DNA of 37,252 nt. Source: Acidobacteriota bacterium (GTDB taxonomy: Bacteria; Acidobacteriota; Aminicenantia; UBA2199). The DNA is taken from contig JALOLC010000001.1 in the NCBI GenBank assembly GCA_025456175.1, forward strand, positions 1 through 37,252, written 5' to 3'. Shown here piece after piece: positions 19,050-26,866 of the stretch (within the stretch, counting starts at the first letter, position 1; each line of letters starts with the position of its first letter). The notes beneath the pieces were generated by a model. That model made no database searches. It was given only the letters and a program-made list of their open reading frames with translations, and was not told where the DNA came from. Position numbers and translations under genes: made by a program.

Positions 19050-20459
19050 TCACTCGCCGCCGGTCAACTTTTTCCAGTTCGAAGGCATGTCCAGCTGCAG
19101 AAGGCACATCCTCTCCTGCCCCACATCCCGGTTCCAGTTCGCCGCCCAGACGATGCGCGAGCCGTCGCGGCTCATCGTGCCGTGGGTCTCCTCGAAGTAT
19201 TCCCGCGTTGTGTTGTAGATCTTGGATAGCATGAAAACCCGGGGGGCGGTCGCATCCAGGCGGATAAGGACGTTGCCGCGGTCGAGCCAATTTCTCTCGG
19301 CTGCTTCTTTGGCGATGTTGGTGCTGACCAGGCAATATCCCGGCGTGTTGCAGGAGATATGGACGCCGGAGCTGAGGCCGAGCGGGGATTCGCTGTCGTA
19401 GAAAAGGCGAAGCAACGGCACGTGGCCGGTGCCGGCGTAGCCGTCGCCGGCCTCCAGGATCGGGCGCGTGTCCCAGCTCAGCGGGATCAGGTCGATGTAG
19501 TCGGTCCTTGAGTTCTGCATCACCAGGATCTCCCGGCCCTGGGAGTCGAGGGCGACGTCGGCATGGGCGGTCGTGTAATCGATGCGCTGGAAGCGGGTGA
19601 GGGCGCGATCGGCGATGGTCATGCCCTTCAGCATCCCGCCATTTTCGGATAGTCCCCCGACGAGGACCCAGTTGCCGTTCCACGACATCCCCACCCAGTC
19701 GATCAGCGATTCGGCATTCTTGATTCCGTAGATACCGAGCACCTGGTCGTTTGTCCGGTCCCAGCAGAAGAGGTGGCGCGGCCGGTAATCATCCCGGCTG
19801 CCTTGCAGGAGAAATGCCCAGTAGCGCCGGTCGGCCGAGGCCTCACCCTCCTGGAACATGGTGATGCGGTACAGGTCGGGTTCACTGGCCAAGATGGGAG
19901 CGATGGCCGGATCGGTTGCGAAGTCCTTGATCATCGTCCTTTCACCGCTTGCGACATTGTCCCTGACGATCCGGAACTCGGAAAGCCCCCAAAGCAGGCC
20001 GGGATCGTCGTTGTCCCAGCGCGGGTCTTCGATGCCATTGGTCCGGCAAACCAGGTTGCCAGCTTGGTTGAAGGGATAGGAAGCGGTTCTATAGACTGCG
20101 TAGTCGCCCGTGCTCAATAGCAGCAACACCAGCGTCTTGTCGCAATTAAAGGGATCGAAGCGCGAGTATTCGTGCCGCCCCTGGATGCCGTCGATGTCGG
20201 TCACCCGTATCAGATAGGTCGAAAAGCAGGAATCCTTGAAGGGAACGCCAGCTGCCGGAAAAGTCAGAGACGCTTCCACGCAGCGTGGATTGTCTCCCGA
20301 CAGCGGCTGCGGCACCTCGACGAAGGCGAAGCCGGCGGGATACTCCTGCCCCGGTTCGTCTTCATTCCGGCTGCAGCCAAGGACCACGGTCAGCAGGATG
20401 AGCAGGATTCCAGCTGCCTGCTGCCAGCGACCCGTGTTCGGCCTTTTGCCCAGCTCCAT
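19050..20459 (-). CDS. Hypothetical lipoprotein, beta-propeller-like
   Basis: Lipobox LTVVLGC; repeated YWAFLLQGS / NWVLVGG / IVWAANWN-type blade segments. Confidence 0.75.
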   Translation of the reverse strand: MELGKRPNTGRWQQAAGILLILLTVVLGCSRNEDEPGQEYPAGFAFVEVPQPLSGDNPRCVEASLTFPAAGVPFKDSCFSTYLIRVTDIDGIQGRHEYSRFDPFNCDKTLVLLLLSTGDYAVYRTASYPFNQAGNLVCRTNGIEDPRWDNDDPGLLWGLSEFRIVRDNVASGERTMIKDFATDPAIAPILASEPDLYRITMFQEGEASADRRYWAFLLQGSRDDYRPRHLFCWDRTNDQVLGIYGIKNAESLIDWVGMSWNGNWVLVGGLSENGGMLKGMTIADRALTRFQRIDYTTAHADVALDSQGREILVMQNSRTDYIDLIPLSWDTRPILEAGDGYAGTGHVPLLRLFYDSESPLGLSSGVHISCNTPGYCLVSTNIAKEAAERNWLDRGNVLIRLDATAPRVFMLSKIYNTTREYFEETHGTMSRDGSRIVWAANWNRDVGQERMCLLQLDMPSNWKKLTGGE

Positions 20460-20566
20460 GCTCTTATTCTATCATAAGGACGGCTGGCCAGGTGAATCAC
20501 CGGTTTGACTTCCCGGCACTGATTTGTCAGAATAATCTGGATGGCCGCAATGAATCCCGATTACCG

Positions 20567-20998
20567 ATGATCTTTGCAAATGAAACATTCACGCTGGAAC
20601 TGAGTCCAGAATGCACCGTGCCGGGCTACCTGGTCCTGCGGCTGAAGAGTGGAGAGACGAGCCTGGCCGAGATGGTGCCGAATAAGGCGCGGGCGCTGGG
20701 CGAGATGCTGGCGCGGGCCACGAAGGCGATCGAGGAGGCGGTGGGCGCCGAAAGGGTCTACGTCCTCTCCTTTTGCGAGGTCGACCGCCGTCTCCATTTT
20801 CACCTTTTCCCCCGCACGGATTGGCTGTTGAAGCGGTACTGGAAGGCGAATGGCGAAAAAAGCGGAGCGGTCAATGGTCCCCTGCTGTTCGAATGGGCGC
20901 GCAAGACGATCGTCAATGCCCGGGACCTTCCTGCCGGCGTCCCCGGTCCAGCGGCTGCCTCTGCTTCCATCCGCGCCATGCTGGAGCGGAGCGCATGA
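20567..20998 (+). CDS. HIT-like protein with degenerate HxHxxxx motif
   Basis: SFCEVDRRLHFHLFPRTDW resembles the HIT motif with the third His replaced; ATGA overlap with LOG gene. Confidence 0.65.
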   Translation: MIFANETFTLELSPECTVPGYLVLRLKSGETSLAEMVPNKARALGEMLARATKAIEEAVGAERVYVLSFCEVDRRLHFHLFPRTDWLLKRYWKANGEKSGAVNGPLLFEWARKTIVNARDLPAGVPGPAAASASIRAMLERSA

Positions 20999-21591
20999 TC
21001 CTGAAACGAATTTGCGTGTTCTGCGGCTCGAGCCCCGGTGCCAGGCCCGGATACGTGCAGGCGGCGAGGGAGCTGGGGACACTCCTGGCGCGCAGGAAGA
21101 TCGGGCTGGTCTTCGGCGGCGGCCGGGTCGGCATGATGGGACACCTGGCCCAGGCCGCATTGGAGAGCGGCGGCGAGGTCATCGGCGTGATCCCCAGGGA
21201 ACTTTGCGAAAAAAAAGTGGCTTTCGCCGGCTTGAGCGACCTGCGCGTGGTGGCGAGCATGCACGAGCGCAAGGCGCTGATGGCCGAGCTGGCGGACGGC
21301 TTCATGGCCCTGCCCGGCGGATTGGGTACACTGGAGGAGATCTTCGAGATGCTGACCTGGGGGCAATTGGGGCTGCATCAGCGTCCCTGTGGTTTTCTTG
21401 ACATCGCCGGCTATTTCACGCCCCTGCTCGCCGTTCTCGATCACGTCACGGAGCAGGGTTTTCTCGACGCCCTCCACCGTTCCATGATCCTCTCCGCTGA
21501 GAATCCAGAAGCATTGCTGCAACAGTTCGAAACATACTCCCCGGTCGCCGCGGACAAAGCCGAATGGGCGCTGGGAATGATGGATTCATAG
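20995..21591 (+). CDS. LOG family protein (TIGR00730-type Rossmann fold nucleotide hydrolase)
   Basis: VFCGSSPGARPGY, VFGGGRVGMMG, PGGLGTLEEIFE. Confidence 0.95.
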   Translation: MILKRICVFCGSSPGARPGYVQAARELGTLLARRKIGLVFGGGRVGMMGHLAQAALESGGEVIGVIPRELCEKKVAFAGLSDLRVVASMHERKALMAELADGFMALPGGLGTLEEIFEMLTWGQLGLHQRPCGFLDIAGYFTPLLAVLDHVTEQGFLDALHRSMILSAENPEALLQQFETYSPVAADKAEWALGMMDS

Positions 21592-21625
21592 AAAAGAAAT
21601 TGCCTTGATTCTTTTCTTCATGTAG

Positions 21626-21645
21626 GGGCGGTTCGCGAACCGCCC
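21626..21645. repeat. Perfect 20-bp palindrome GGGCGGTTCG/CGAACCGCCC between convergent genes
   Basis: Exact self-complementarity; preceded by TGTAG. Confidence 0.95.
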
Positions 21646-21669
21646 ATCTTACGCAGGAAATGATTGCCT

Positions 21670-22671
21670 TTATTTCTTCGCCGCCATTTCCGCGATGATC
21701 TGCAGCACCCGCTCGTGGACGGCGCCGTTGCTGGCCAGGATGCCGCGATTTTTCGCCAGTGTCTTGCCGGCAGAGAAATCGAGCTGTTTTCCGTCGATGT
21801 CGCTGACCCGGCCCCCGGCTTCCTCGACGATCAGGCTGCCGGCCGCGTGATCCCAGATCTTTTCGCGGTAGTCGCGAGAAGCCGGGTTGGGGATGCGCAG
21901 GTAGATGTCGGCCGCGCCCGAGGCGACGATGCCGTACTTGACCTGACTGTCCATCTGCTCGGGCGGGCTGGATATCAGCAGGCGCTGGGAAATGGCGAGC
22001 TGCGTGTCCTTGTCGCTGTGCGAGGACTCGTAGCTCTCGACGAAGCGCATCTGCGTCGTGTTGGTCTTGGCTGAGGCGTGGACGGCCTCGGAGACGCCGC
22101 CGTTGGCCGGAACCCTCCAGCTGCCCTTGCCGCGGCCGGCCCAGAACAAGGTGCCGCCGGCGCTCCGCTCCAGATTGGGACAGCCGAGGATGCCCAGCAG
22201 GACCTGCCCCTCCTGGACCAGGGCCAAGGCGATGGCGAACTGCTCGCCGCGCAGGAAACCCTTGGTGCCATCGATGGGGTCCAGGGTCCAGAAGGTGCCG
22301 TTGGGTTCGTCCCCGCCCATGTCGATGAGATCGCAGATCAGCTTCTCCTCCATGGCGGGATCGTATTGGCGCAAATAGTGGACGACCTTGGCGAAGACTT
22401 CGTGGTTCTCCGGACGGCGGATGGCCTGCGAATCCTCCTCGCCCACGATGGGGATGCCGGGGAAGTGGCTGCCCAGGGCCTTGCATATCAGGGCCTGGCT
22501 GGCGAAGTCGGCGATGGTCACCGGGCTGCGGTCGCTCTTGGTCAGCATATCCTTGCTGGTCAGCTCCTTCTGGATGGCGGCACTCATGGCCATGGCCGCG
22601 CTGACGGACCTCAGCCCGATCTCCTTCTCCTTCTGCAGCAGGGGCTTCTTGGTGATTGCGGCTGCGGTCAT
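21670..22671 (-). CDS. 3'(2'),5'-bisphosphate nucleotidase, Hal2/SAL1-like (inositol monophosphatase superfamily)
   Basis: KSDRSPVTIADFASQAL, GEEDS, FWTLDPIDGTKGFLRGEQFAIALALV, WDHAAGSLIVEEAGG. Confidence 0.9.
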   Translation of the reverse strand: MTAAAITKKPLLQKEKEIGLRSVSAAMAMSAAIQKELTSKDMLTKSDRSPVTIADFASQALICKALGSHFPGIPIVGEEDSQAIRRPENHEVFAKVVHYLRQYDPAMEEKLICDLIDMGGDEPNGTFWTLDPIDGTKGFLRGEQFAIALALVQEGQVLLGILGCPNLERSAGGTLFWAGRGKGSWRVPANGGVSEAVHASAKTNTTQMRFVESYESSHSDKDTQLAISQRLLISSPPEQMDSQVKYGIVASGAADIYLRIPNPASRDYREKIWDHAAGSLIVEEAGGRVSDIDGKQLDFSAGKTLAKNRGILASNGAVHERVLQIIAEMAAKK

Positions 22672-22681
22672 GGACGCGGGG

Positions 22682-23035
22682 CTAGCAGCGGTCGAAATCG
22701 TCCTGGTAGCGGACGATGTCGTCTTCGCCCAGATAGGTTCCGGTCTGCACCTCGATGAAGACCAGCTCCTCACGGCCCGGGTTTTCCATGCGGTGCCTGC
22801 CTTGGCGCGGGATGAAGACCGCTTGGTGCGGCTCCAGGGTGAAGACCCGGTCGTCCAGCGTGAAGCGGGCTTCCCCCTGCACGATAACCCAGTTCTCGGC
22901 GCGTTGCTCATGGCTTTGCAGGGAGAGGCGTTTTCCCGGCCTGACCATGATGCGCTTGACCTTCAGGCCGGCCTCCTCGTAGAGGATCTCGAACCAGCCC
23001 CAGGGCCGTTCCTCCTTGGCGGGCACGCTGTTCAC
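22682..23035 (-). CDS. Stand-alone cupin, mannose-6-phosphate isomerase type II C-terminal-like
   Basis: GTG start overlapping the gmd stop; [52 protein letters not shown]. Confidence 0.88.
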   Translation of the reverse strand: MNSVPAKEERPWGWFEILYEEAGLKVKRIMVRPGKRLSLQSHEQRAENWVIVQGEARFTLDDRVFTLEPHQAVFIPRQGRHRMENPGREELVFIEVQTGTYLGEDDIVRYQDDFDRC

Positions 23036-24006
23036 AGGCGGTACTCCTTGCGCAGCAGGGCCATGTCGGCGTCGACCATCATCTTGACCAGCTCGGGAAA
23101 ACGGACCTTGGGCTCCCAGCCCAGGACCTTCCTGGCCTTGGTGGCATCGCCGCGCAGCAGGTCGACCTCGGCCGGGCGGATGAACTTCTTGTCCAAGACC
23201 ACGAAGTCCCTGTAGTCGAGGTCGAGATGGGAGAAGGCGATCTCCGCCAGCTCCTGGACCGAGTGCGTTTCGCCGCTGGCGATGACGAAGTCGTCGGGCT
23301 TCTCCTGCTGCAGCATGCGCCACATGGCCTCGACGTAATCCAGGGCGAACCCCCAGTCACGCTTGGCCTCCAGGTTGCCCAGGTGCAGATCCCGGGCCAG
23401 GCCCAGTTTGATGCGCGCGGCGTTGTAGGTGACTTTGCGGGTGACGAATTCAATGCCCCGCCGCGGCGACTCGTGGTTGAAGAGAATGCCCGAGACGCCG
23501 AAGATATCGTAGCTCTCGCGGTAGTTGACCGTGATCCAGTGTCCATAGATCTTGGCCACGCCGTAGGGGCTGCGCGGGTGGAAGGGGGTGGCCTCGGTCT
23601 GGGGGATCTCCCGCACCTTGCCGAACATCTCCGAGGATGAGGCCTGGTAGAAGCGGATGCGCGGGTTGACGGCGCGGATGGCCTCCAGCATGCGCGTGAC
23701 GCCGATGGCCGTAAACTCGGCGGTCAGCACCGGCTGGTCCCAGGAGGTGGGCACGAAGCTCATGGCGGCCAGGTTGTACACCTCGTCGGGCTGTACCTCG
23801 TCGATGATCTTGCTGATGGAGTACTGGTCGAGGAGGTCGGCCTGGCGGATCTGGATCCGGTCCTTGATGTGCTCGATGCGGTCGAATTTCTCCATGCTGG
23901 AGCGGCGGACCATGCCATAGACATCGTATCCCTTTTCCAGAAGCAGGTCGGCGAGATAGGAACCGTCCTGCCCGGTGACGCCGGTGATCAGTGCTTTCTT
24001 GGCCAT
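23032..24006 (-). CDS. gmd: GDP-mannose 4,6-dehydratase
   Basis: [60 protein letters not shown]. Confidence 0.96.
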   Translation of the reverse strand: MAKKALITGVTGQDGSYLADLLLEKGYDVYGMVRRSSMEKFDRIEHIKDRIQIRQADLLDQYSISKIIDEVQPDEVYNLAAMSFVPTSWDQPVLTAEFTAIGVTRMLEAIRAVNPRIRFYQASSSEMFGKVREIPQTEATPFHPRSPYGVAKIYGHWITVNYRESYDIFGVSGILFNHESPRRGIEFVTRKVTYNAARIKLGLARDLHLGNLEAKRDWGFALDYVEAMWRMLQQEKPDDFVIASGETHSVQELAEIAFSHLDLDYRDFVVLDKKFIRPAEVDLLRGDATKARKVLGWEPKVRFPELVKMMVDADMALLRKEYRL

Positions 24007-24028
24007 GGTCGCTCCTAGGTAAAGACTC

Positions 24029-24057
24029 ATTGTAGCCGAATCCAGTGCGAACGTCAA
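24029..24057 (-). promoter_or_regulatory. sigma70-type promoter for gmd operon: TTGACG-17 bp-TACAAT
   Basis: 5/6 and 5/6 hexamers, 17-bp spacer, upstream of gmd. Confidence 0.6.
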
Positions 24058-24093
24058 CGGAATTCACGCACCTCTGCTTCCGGCTCCTATCAA

Positions 24094-24203
24094 GGGAAGA
24101 GAGAGGGAAGGCAGAGGGAAGAGAGAGGGAAGAGAAAGTAGGAAGAGCCCATTAAGAAACTCTTTCTCACTCTGTCTTCCCTCTGCCTTTCCTCTCTCTT
24201 CCC
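24094..24203. repeat. Long purine/pyrimidine inverted repeat (34-nt arms 24094-24127 / 24170-24203) with internal 17-bp direct repeat
   Basis: Arms match at 32/34 by eye; GGGAAGAGAGAGGGAAG occurs at 24094-24110 and 24116-24132. Confidence 0.93.
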
Positions 24204-24247
24204 TGTTCCTCTCTGAGAACGAATCGACATCGGCACAACCACCAGAT

Positions 24248-24276
24248 TTGAAAACTGGGGTTGAAAGTCTTATAAT
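24248..24276 (+). promoter_or_regulatory. sigma70-type promoter TTGAAA-17 bp-TATAAT for the small ORF
   Basis: Perfect -10 and 5/6 -35 at 17-bp spacing, 18 bp upstream of the ATG. Confidence 0.7.
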
Positions 24277-24293
24277 TAAAATAGAGAACTACC

Positions 24294-24485
24294 ATGCGGC
24301 TTGACGACTATATCAGTATCCTTTTGGTCAAGATGAAGATTTCCCATAAACAGATCGAGCGCCAGCTGTTGCAGTGGCTGCTGGAGCTGCGTACCCTGCG
24401 CGGCCACGTCAGGGAGCTGGAAATGCAAAACAAGCAGCTGAGAAAGGACTACGAAAAGGTGCTCAAGCAGAGCGAAAAGAGCTAG
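24294..24485 (+). CDS. Small (63 aa) basic coiled-coil-like protein
   Basis: ORF with near-consensus promoter; heptad-like LQWLLELRTLRGHVRELEMQNKQLRKDYEKVLKQ. Confidence 0.6.
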   Translation: MRLDDYISILLVKMKISHKQIERQLLQWLLELRTLRGHVRELEMQNKQLRKDYEKVLKQSEKS

Positions 24486-24498
24486 CGCGCGAAGAAGA

Positions 24499-24600
24499 AC
24501 TCGGTGTGCGGTACACGGTAGACGGCAGAAACTTTCATTGAACTGAATCCTTATTCCTGTTCTTTACCGTATACCGTAAACCGTCGACCTTTAACCGAGT
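24499..24600. repeat. Heptad-periodic inverted repeat (NNNCGGT)n ... (ACCNNNN)n
   Basis: Left 24499-24526: ACTCGGT GTGCGGT ACACGGT AGACGGC; right 24566-24600: ACCGTAT ACCGTAA ACCGTCG ACCTTTA ACCGAGT. Confidence 0.85.
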
Positions 24601-25535
24601 GCCTTCTTGAGTTCTTCCTTGAGCAAAGGCAATACCGTGAACAGGTCGCCGACGATGCCATAGTCCGCCTTCTTGAAGATGGGCGCCTCGGGGTCCTTGT
24701 TGATGGCCACGATGACCTTGGAGGTCTTCATGCCCACGAAGTGCTGGATGGCGCCGGAGATGCCGCAGGCGATGTACAGCTTGGGATTGACGACCTTGCC
24801 GGTCTGGCCCACCTGCATGTCGGCGGAGGCGAAGCCGGCGTCGACGGCGGCGCGCGAGGCGCCCACGCCGGCGTCAAGGACCCGGGCCATGTCCTCCAGG
24901 AGGCAGAAGTTTTCCTGGGCCTTCATGGCGCGGCCGCCGGAGACGATGATCTCGGCCTCGGTCAGGTCGACCTTCTGGGCAGCGCTCTGCATCACCTGCA
25001 CGATGCGCGTCCGCGGCTCGCCGTCGTGCAACGATGCCGATTTGACCTCCGGCTGCCCGCCGGCGGCGGGGGTCACGGGAACGACGTTGGGACGCACGGT
25101 GAACAGGGCCCGTCCGCCCTCGACCTGGTATTCGGCGAGCAGCTTGCCCGAGTAGACCGGCTTGAGCGCCTGGCGCTTTTCCAGGTCGACGGACAGGCAA
25201 TCGCTGACCAGGCCGCTCTTGATCTTCGCCGCCAGGCGCGGGAAGAGGTCCTTGCCCTGGGCGGAATAGATGGCGCAGCAGGCGTCCAGCTGGAACTCCT
25301 CGATGATCGTTGCCAGGGTGCACGCGTAGCGGTCGGGCTGGTAGGAGAGGTCGGCGCCGCTGACCTGGATGACCGTCTGCACTCCCTGCAGCTCCTCCAG
25401 GTAGGGCCGCACGTCGGCGCAGAAGATGACGGCGTGCACGGCATGGTCTCCCTTTCGCGCCAGGCTGAGCAGCTCGCGGTTTGATTTCTTGAAAACTCCG
25501 TCCTGCAGTTCAATATACAATCCGATCTTGGCCAT
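24591..25535 (-). CDS. etfA: Electron transfer flavoprotein alpha subunit
   Basis: [80 protein letters not shown]. Confidence 0.97.
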   Translation of the reverse strand: MAKIGLYIELQDGVFKKSNRELLSLARKGDHAVHAVIFCADVRPYLEELQGVQTVIQVSGADLSYQPDRYACTLATIIEEFQLDACCAIYSAQGKDLFPRLAAKIKSGLVSDCLSVDLEKRQALKPVYSGKLLAEYQVEGGRALFTVRPNVVPVTPAAGGQPEVKSASLHDGEPRTRIVQVMQSAAQKVDLTEAEIIVSGGRAMKAQENFCLLEDMARVLDAGVGASRAAVDAGFASADMQVGQTGKVVNPKLYIACGISGAIQHFVGMKTSKVIVAINKDPEAPIFKKADYGIVGDLFTVLPLLKEELKKALG

Positions 25536-25544
25536 GGTTGTCTC

Positions 25545-26315
25545 CTAAAGCACCTTGGCTTCTTCGCGCAGCAGCCGCACCAGTTCGCGCACCGCCTCGG
25601 CCGGCTCGCCGGGGATCATCCGTCCCTGCGGTTTCTCGGCCGGTGCCGAGAGCTTGAGCAGGCGCACCTTGTTCTGCGCCTCGTCGACGCCGGTCTCGGC
25701 CAGCGCCACCCTGCGGATCTCGATCTTCTTGGCCTTCATGATGCCCATCATTGAAGCATAACGGGGGGTGTTCAGCCCCTTGGCCGCGGCCACCACGCAG
25801 GGGACGCTCATCTCGATCACTTCCCGGGTGCCCCCGCCGATCTCGCGCTCGACCCTCACCTTCTGCCCGTCGCAGGCGAAGGCCAGGACGTTCGTCGCCG
25901 CCGGGATGGCGAGCTCCTCGGCCAGCAGCAGGTGCACCTGGCAGGCATCGTCGTCGATGGCCTGCCGGCCCAGGAACGTCACGCCGAATTCCTTGTCGCT
26001 GCGGATGACGTGGGCCAGGGCGCGCGCCGTGCCCTGGGCATCCAGAGCGGCGCCGCCGTCAATGTGCACGGCGGCGTCAACGCCCATGGCCAGGGCTGTG
26101 CGCAGCGCGTTTTGCACCCTCTCCGGCCCCAGGCAGAGCGCGGTCACCTTGGAACCGGTGAGTTTTTCCTTCAGCTTCAGCGCTTCCTCGATGGCGTACT
26201 CATCGTAGGGGCTGATGATCCACTTGACATTGCTTTCGTTGATCGACCGGCCTTCCTTGACCAGGATGCTGGCTTCGGTGTCGGGGACCTGCTTGATGCA
26301 AACGTAAATATTCAC
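25545..26315 (-). CDS. etfB: Electron transfer flavoprotein beta subunit
   Basis: MNIYVCIKQVPDTEA, NPYDEYAIEEAL-like ISPYDEYAIEEALKLKE, AMGVDAAVHID, LGRQAIDDDACQV. Confidence 0.97.
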   Translation of the reverse strand: MNIYVCIKQVPDTEASILVKEGRSINESNVKWIISPYDEYAIEEALKLKEKLTGSKVTALCLGPERVQNALRTALAMGVDAAVHIDGGAALDAQGTARALAHVIRSDKEFGVTFLGRQAIDDDACQVHLLLAEELAIPAATNVLAFACDGQKVRVEREIGGGTREVIEMSVPCVVAAAKGLNTPRYASMMGIMKAKKIEIRRVALAETGVDEAQNKVRLLKLSAPAEKPQGRMIPGEPAEAVRELVRLLREEAKVL

Positions 26316-26419
26316 CCGCTCCTCCTGAAAATCGACGGATTTTGCCTGAATTGAGAGAATCTCGCTTTAAAAACCCATTTTAAGCCGAAAAAGGGGCCCG
26401 TGTCAATAGAGGCGAGGGG

Positions 26420-26866
26420 TCAGAGGTGGATGAAAAAACCGCCGCCGATGCGTGTCTTTTTTACCCCGGGCAGTTTGAGGAAACGCAGGTCGGCGCGCAG
26501 CGAAATCATGGAGGTGAAGAAGAGATGGAATCCACCGCCGACTGAGGTGAAGAAATCGTACTCGCTGAACCGGAAGTTCAGCCTGGTGAACTCGCTGCCG
26601 GCTCCCAGGGCGACATAGGGGGCGAAGGCGCCGAACTTCGGACGAAATTTCACGGCCGCGCTCAGGCTGTTCATGCCCGTCTCGGCGCCGCGCCAGCCCT
26701 CGAACTCCAGCTTGAGCATGGGAATGACGATTCCGGTTCCGAGCGAGAACCCATAGAAGAAACTGGACGGCTGGCTGCTGGAGCCGGCAACCAGGCCCAG
26801 GTCCAGGGCGGAGGCCATCAGCGGGAGGAGGAGAAAGACAGCGAGGAAGACCGCTTTTTTATTCAT
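26420..26866 (-). CDS. Small outer-membrane beta-barrel-like protein
   Basis: Signal peptide, alternating amphipathic strands, terminal aromatic/leucine GGGFFIHL. Confidence 0.7.
   Translation of the reverse strand: MNKKAVFLAVFLLLPLMASALDLGLVAGSSSQPSSFFYGFSLGTGIVIPMLKLEFEGWRGAETGMNSLSAAVKFRPKFGAFAPYVALGAGSEFTRLNFRFSEYDFFTSVGGGFHLFFTSMISLRADLRFLKLPGVKKTRIGGGFFIHL

Noticed and set aside
22682-23323. Longer 213-aa cupin ORF extending into gmd
   Set aside because: The N-terminal extension reads antisense-like arginine/alanine-rich sequence in the wrong frame of gmd; the GTG at 23035 fits the cupin family start and 4-bp overlap.
24094-24600. Possible CRISPR array from repeated intergenic motifs
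   Set aside because: Repeats are inverted or of period 7 and 22 bp with no regular spacers; no cas genes nearby.
26223-26240. TTGACATT match inside etfB resembling a -35 element
   Set aside because: Within coding sequence with no paired -10 at proper spacing and no downstream start.
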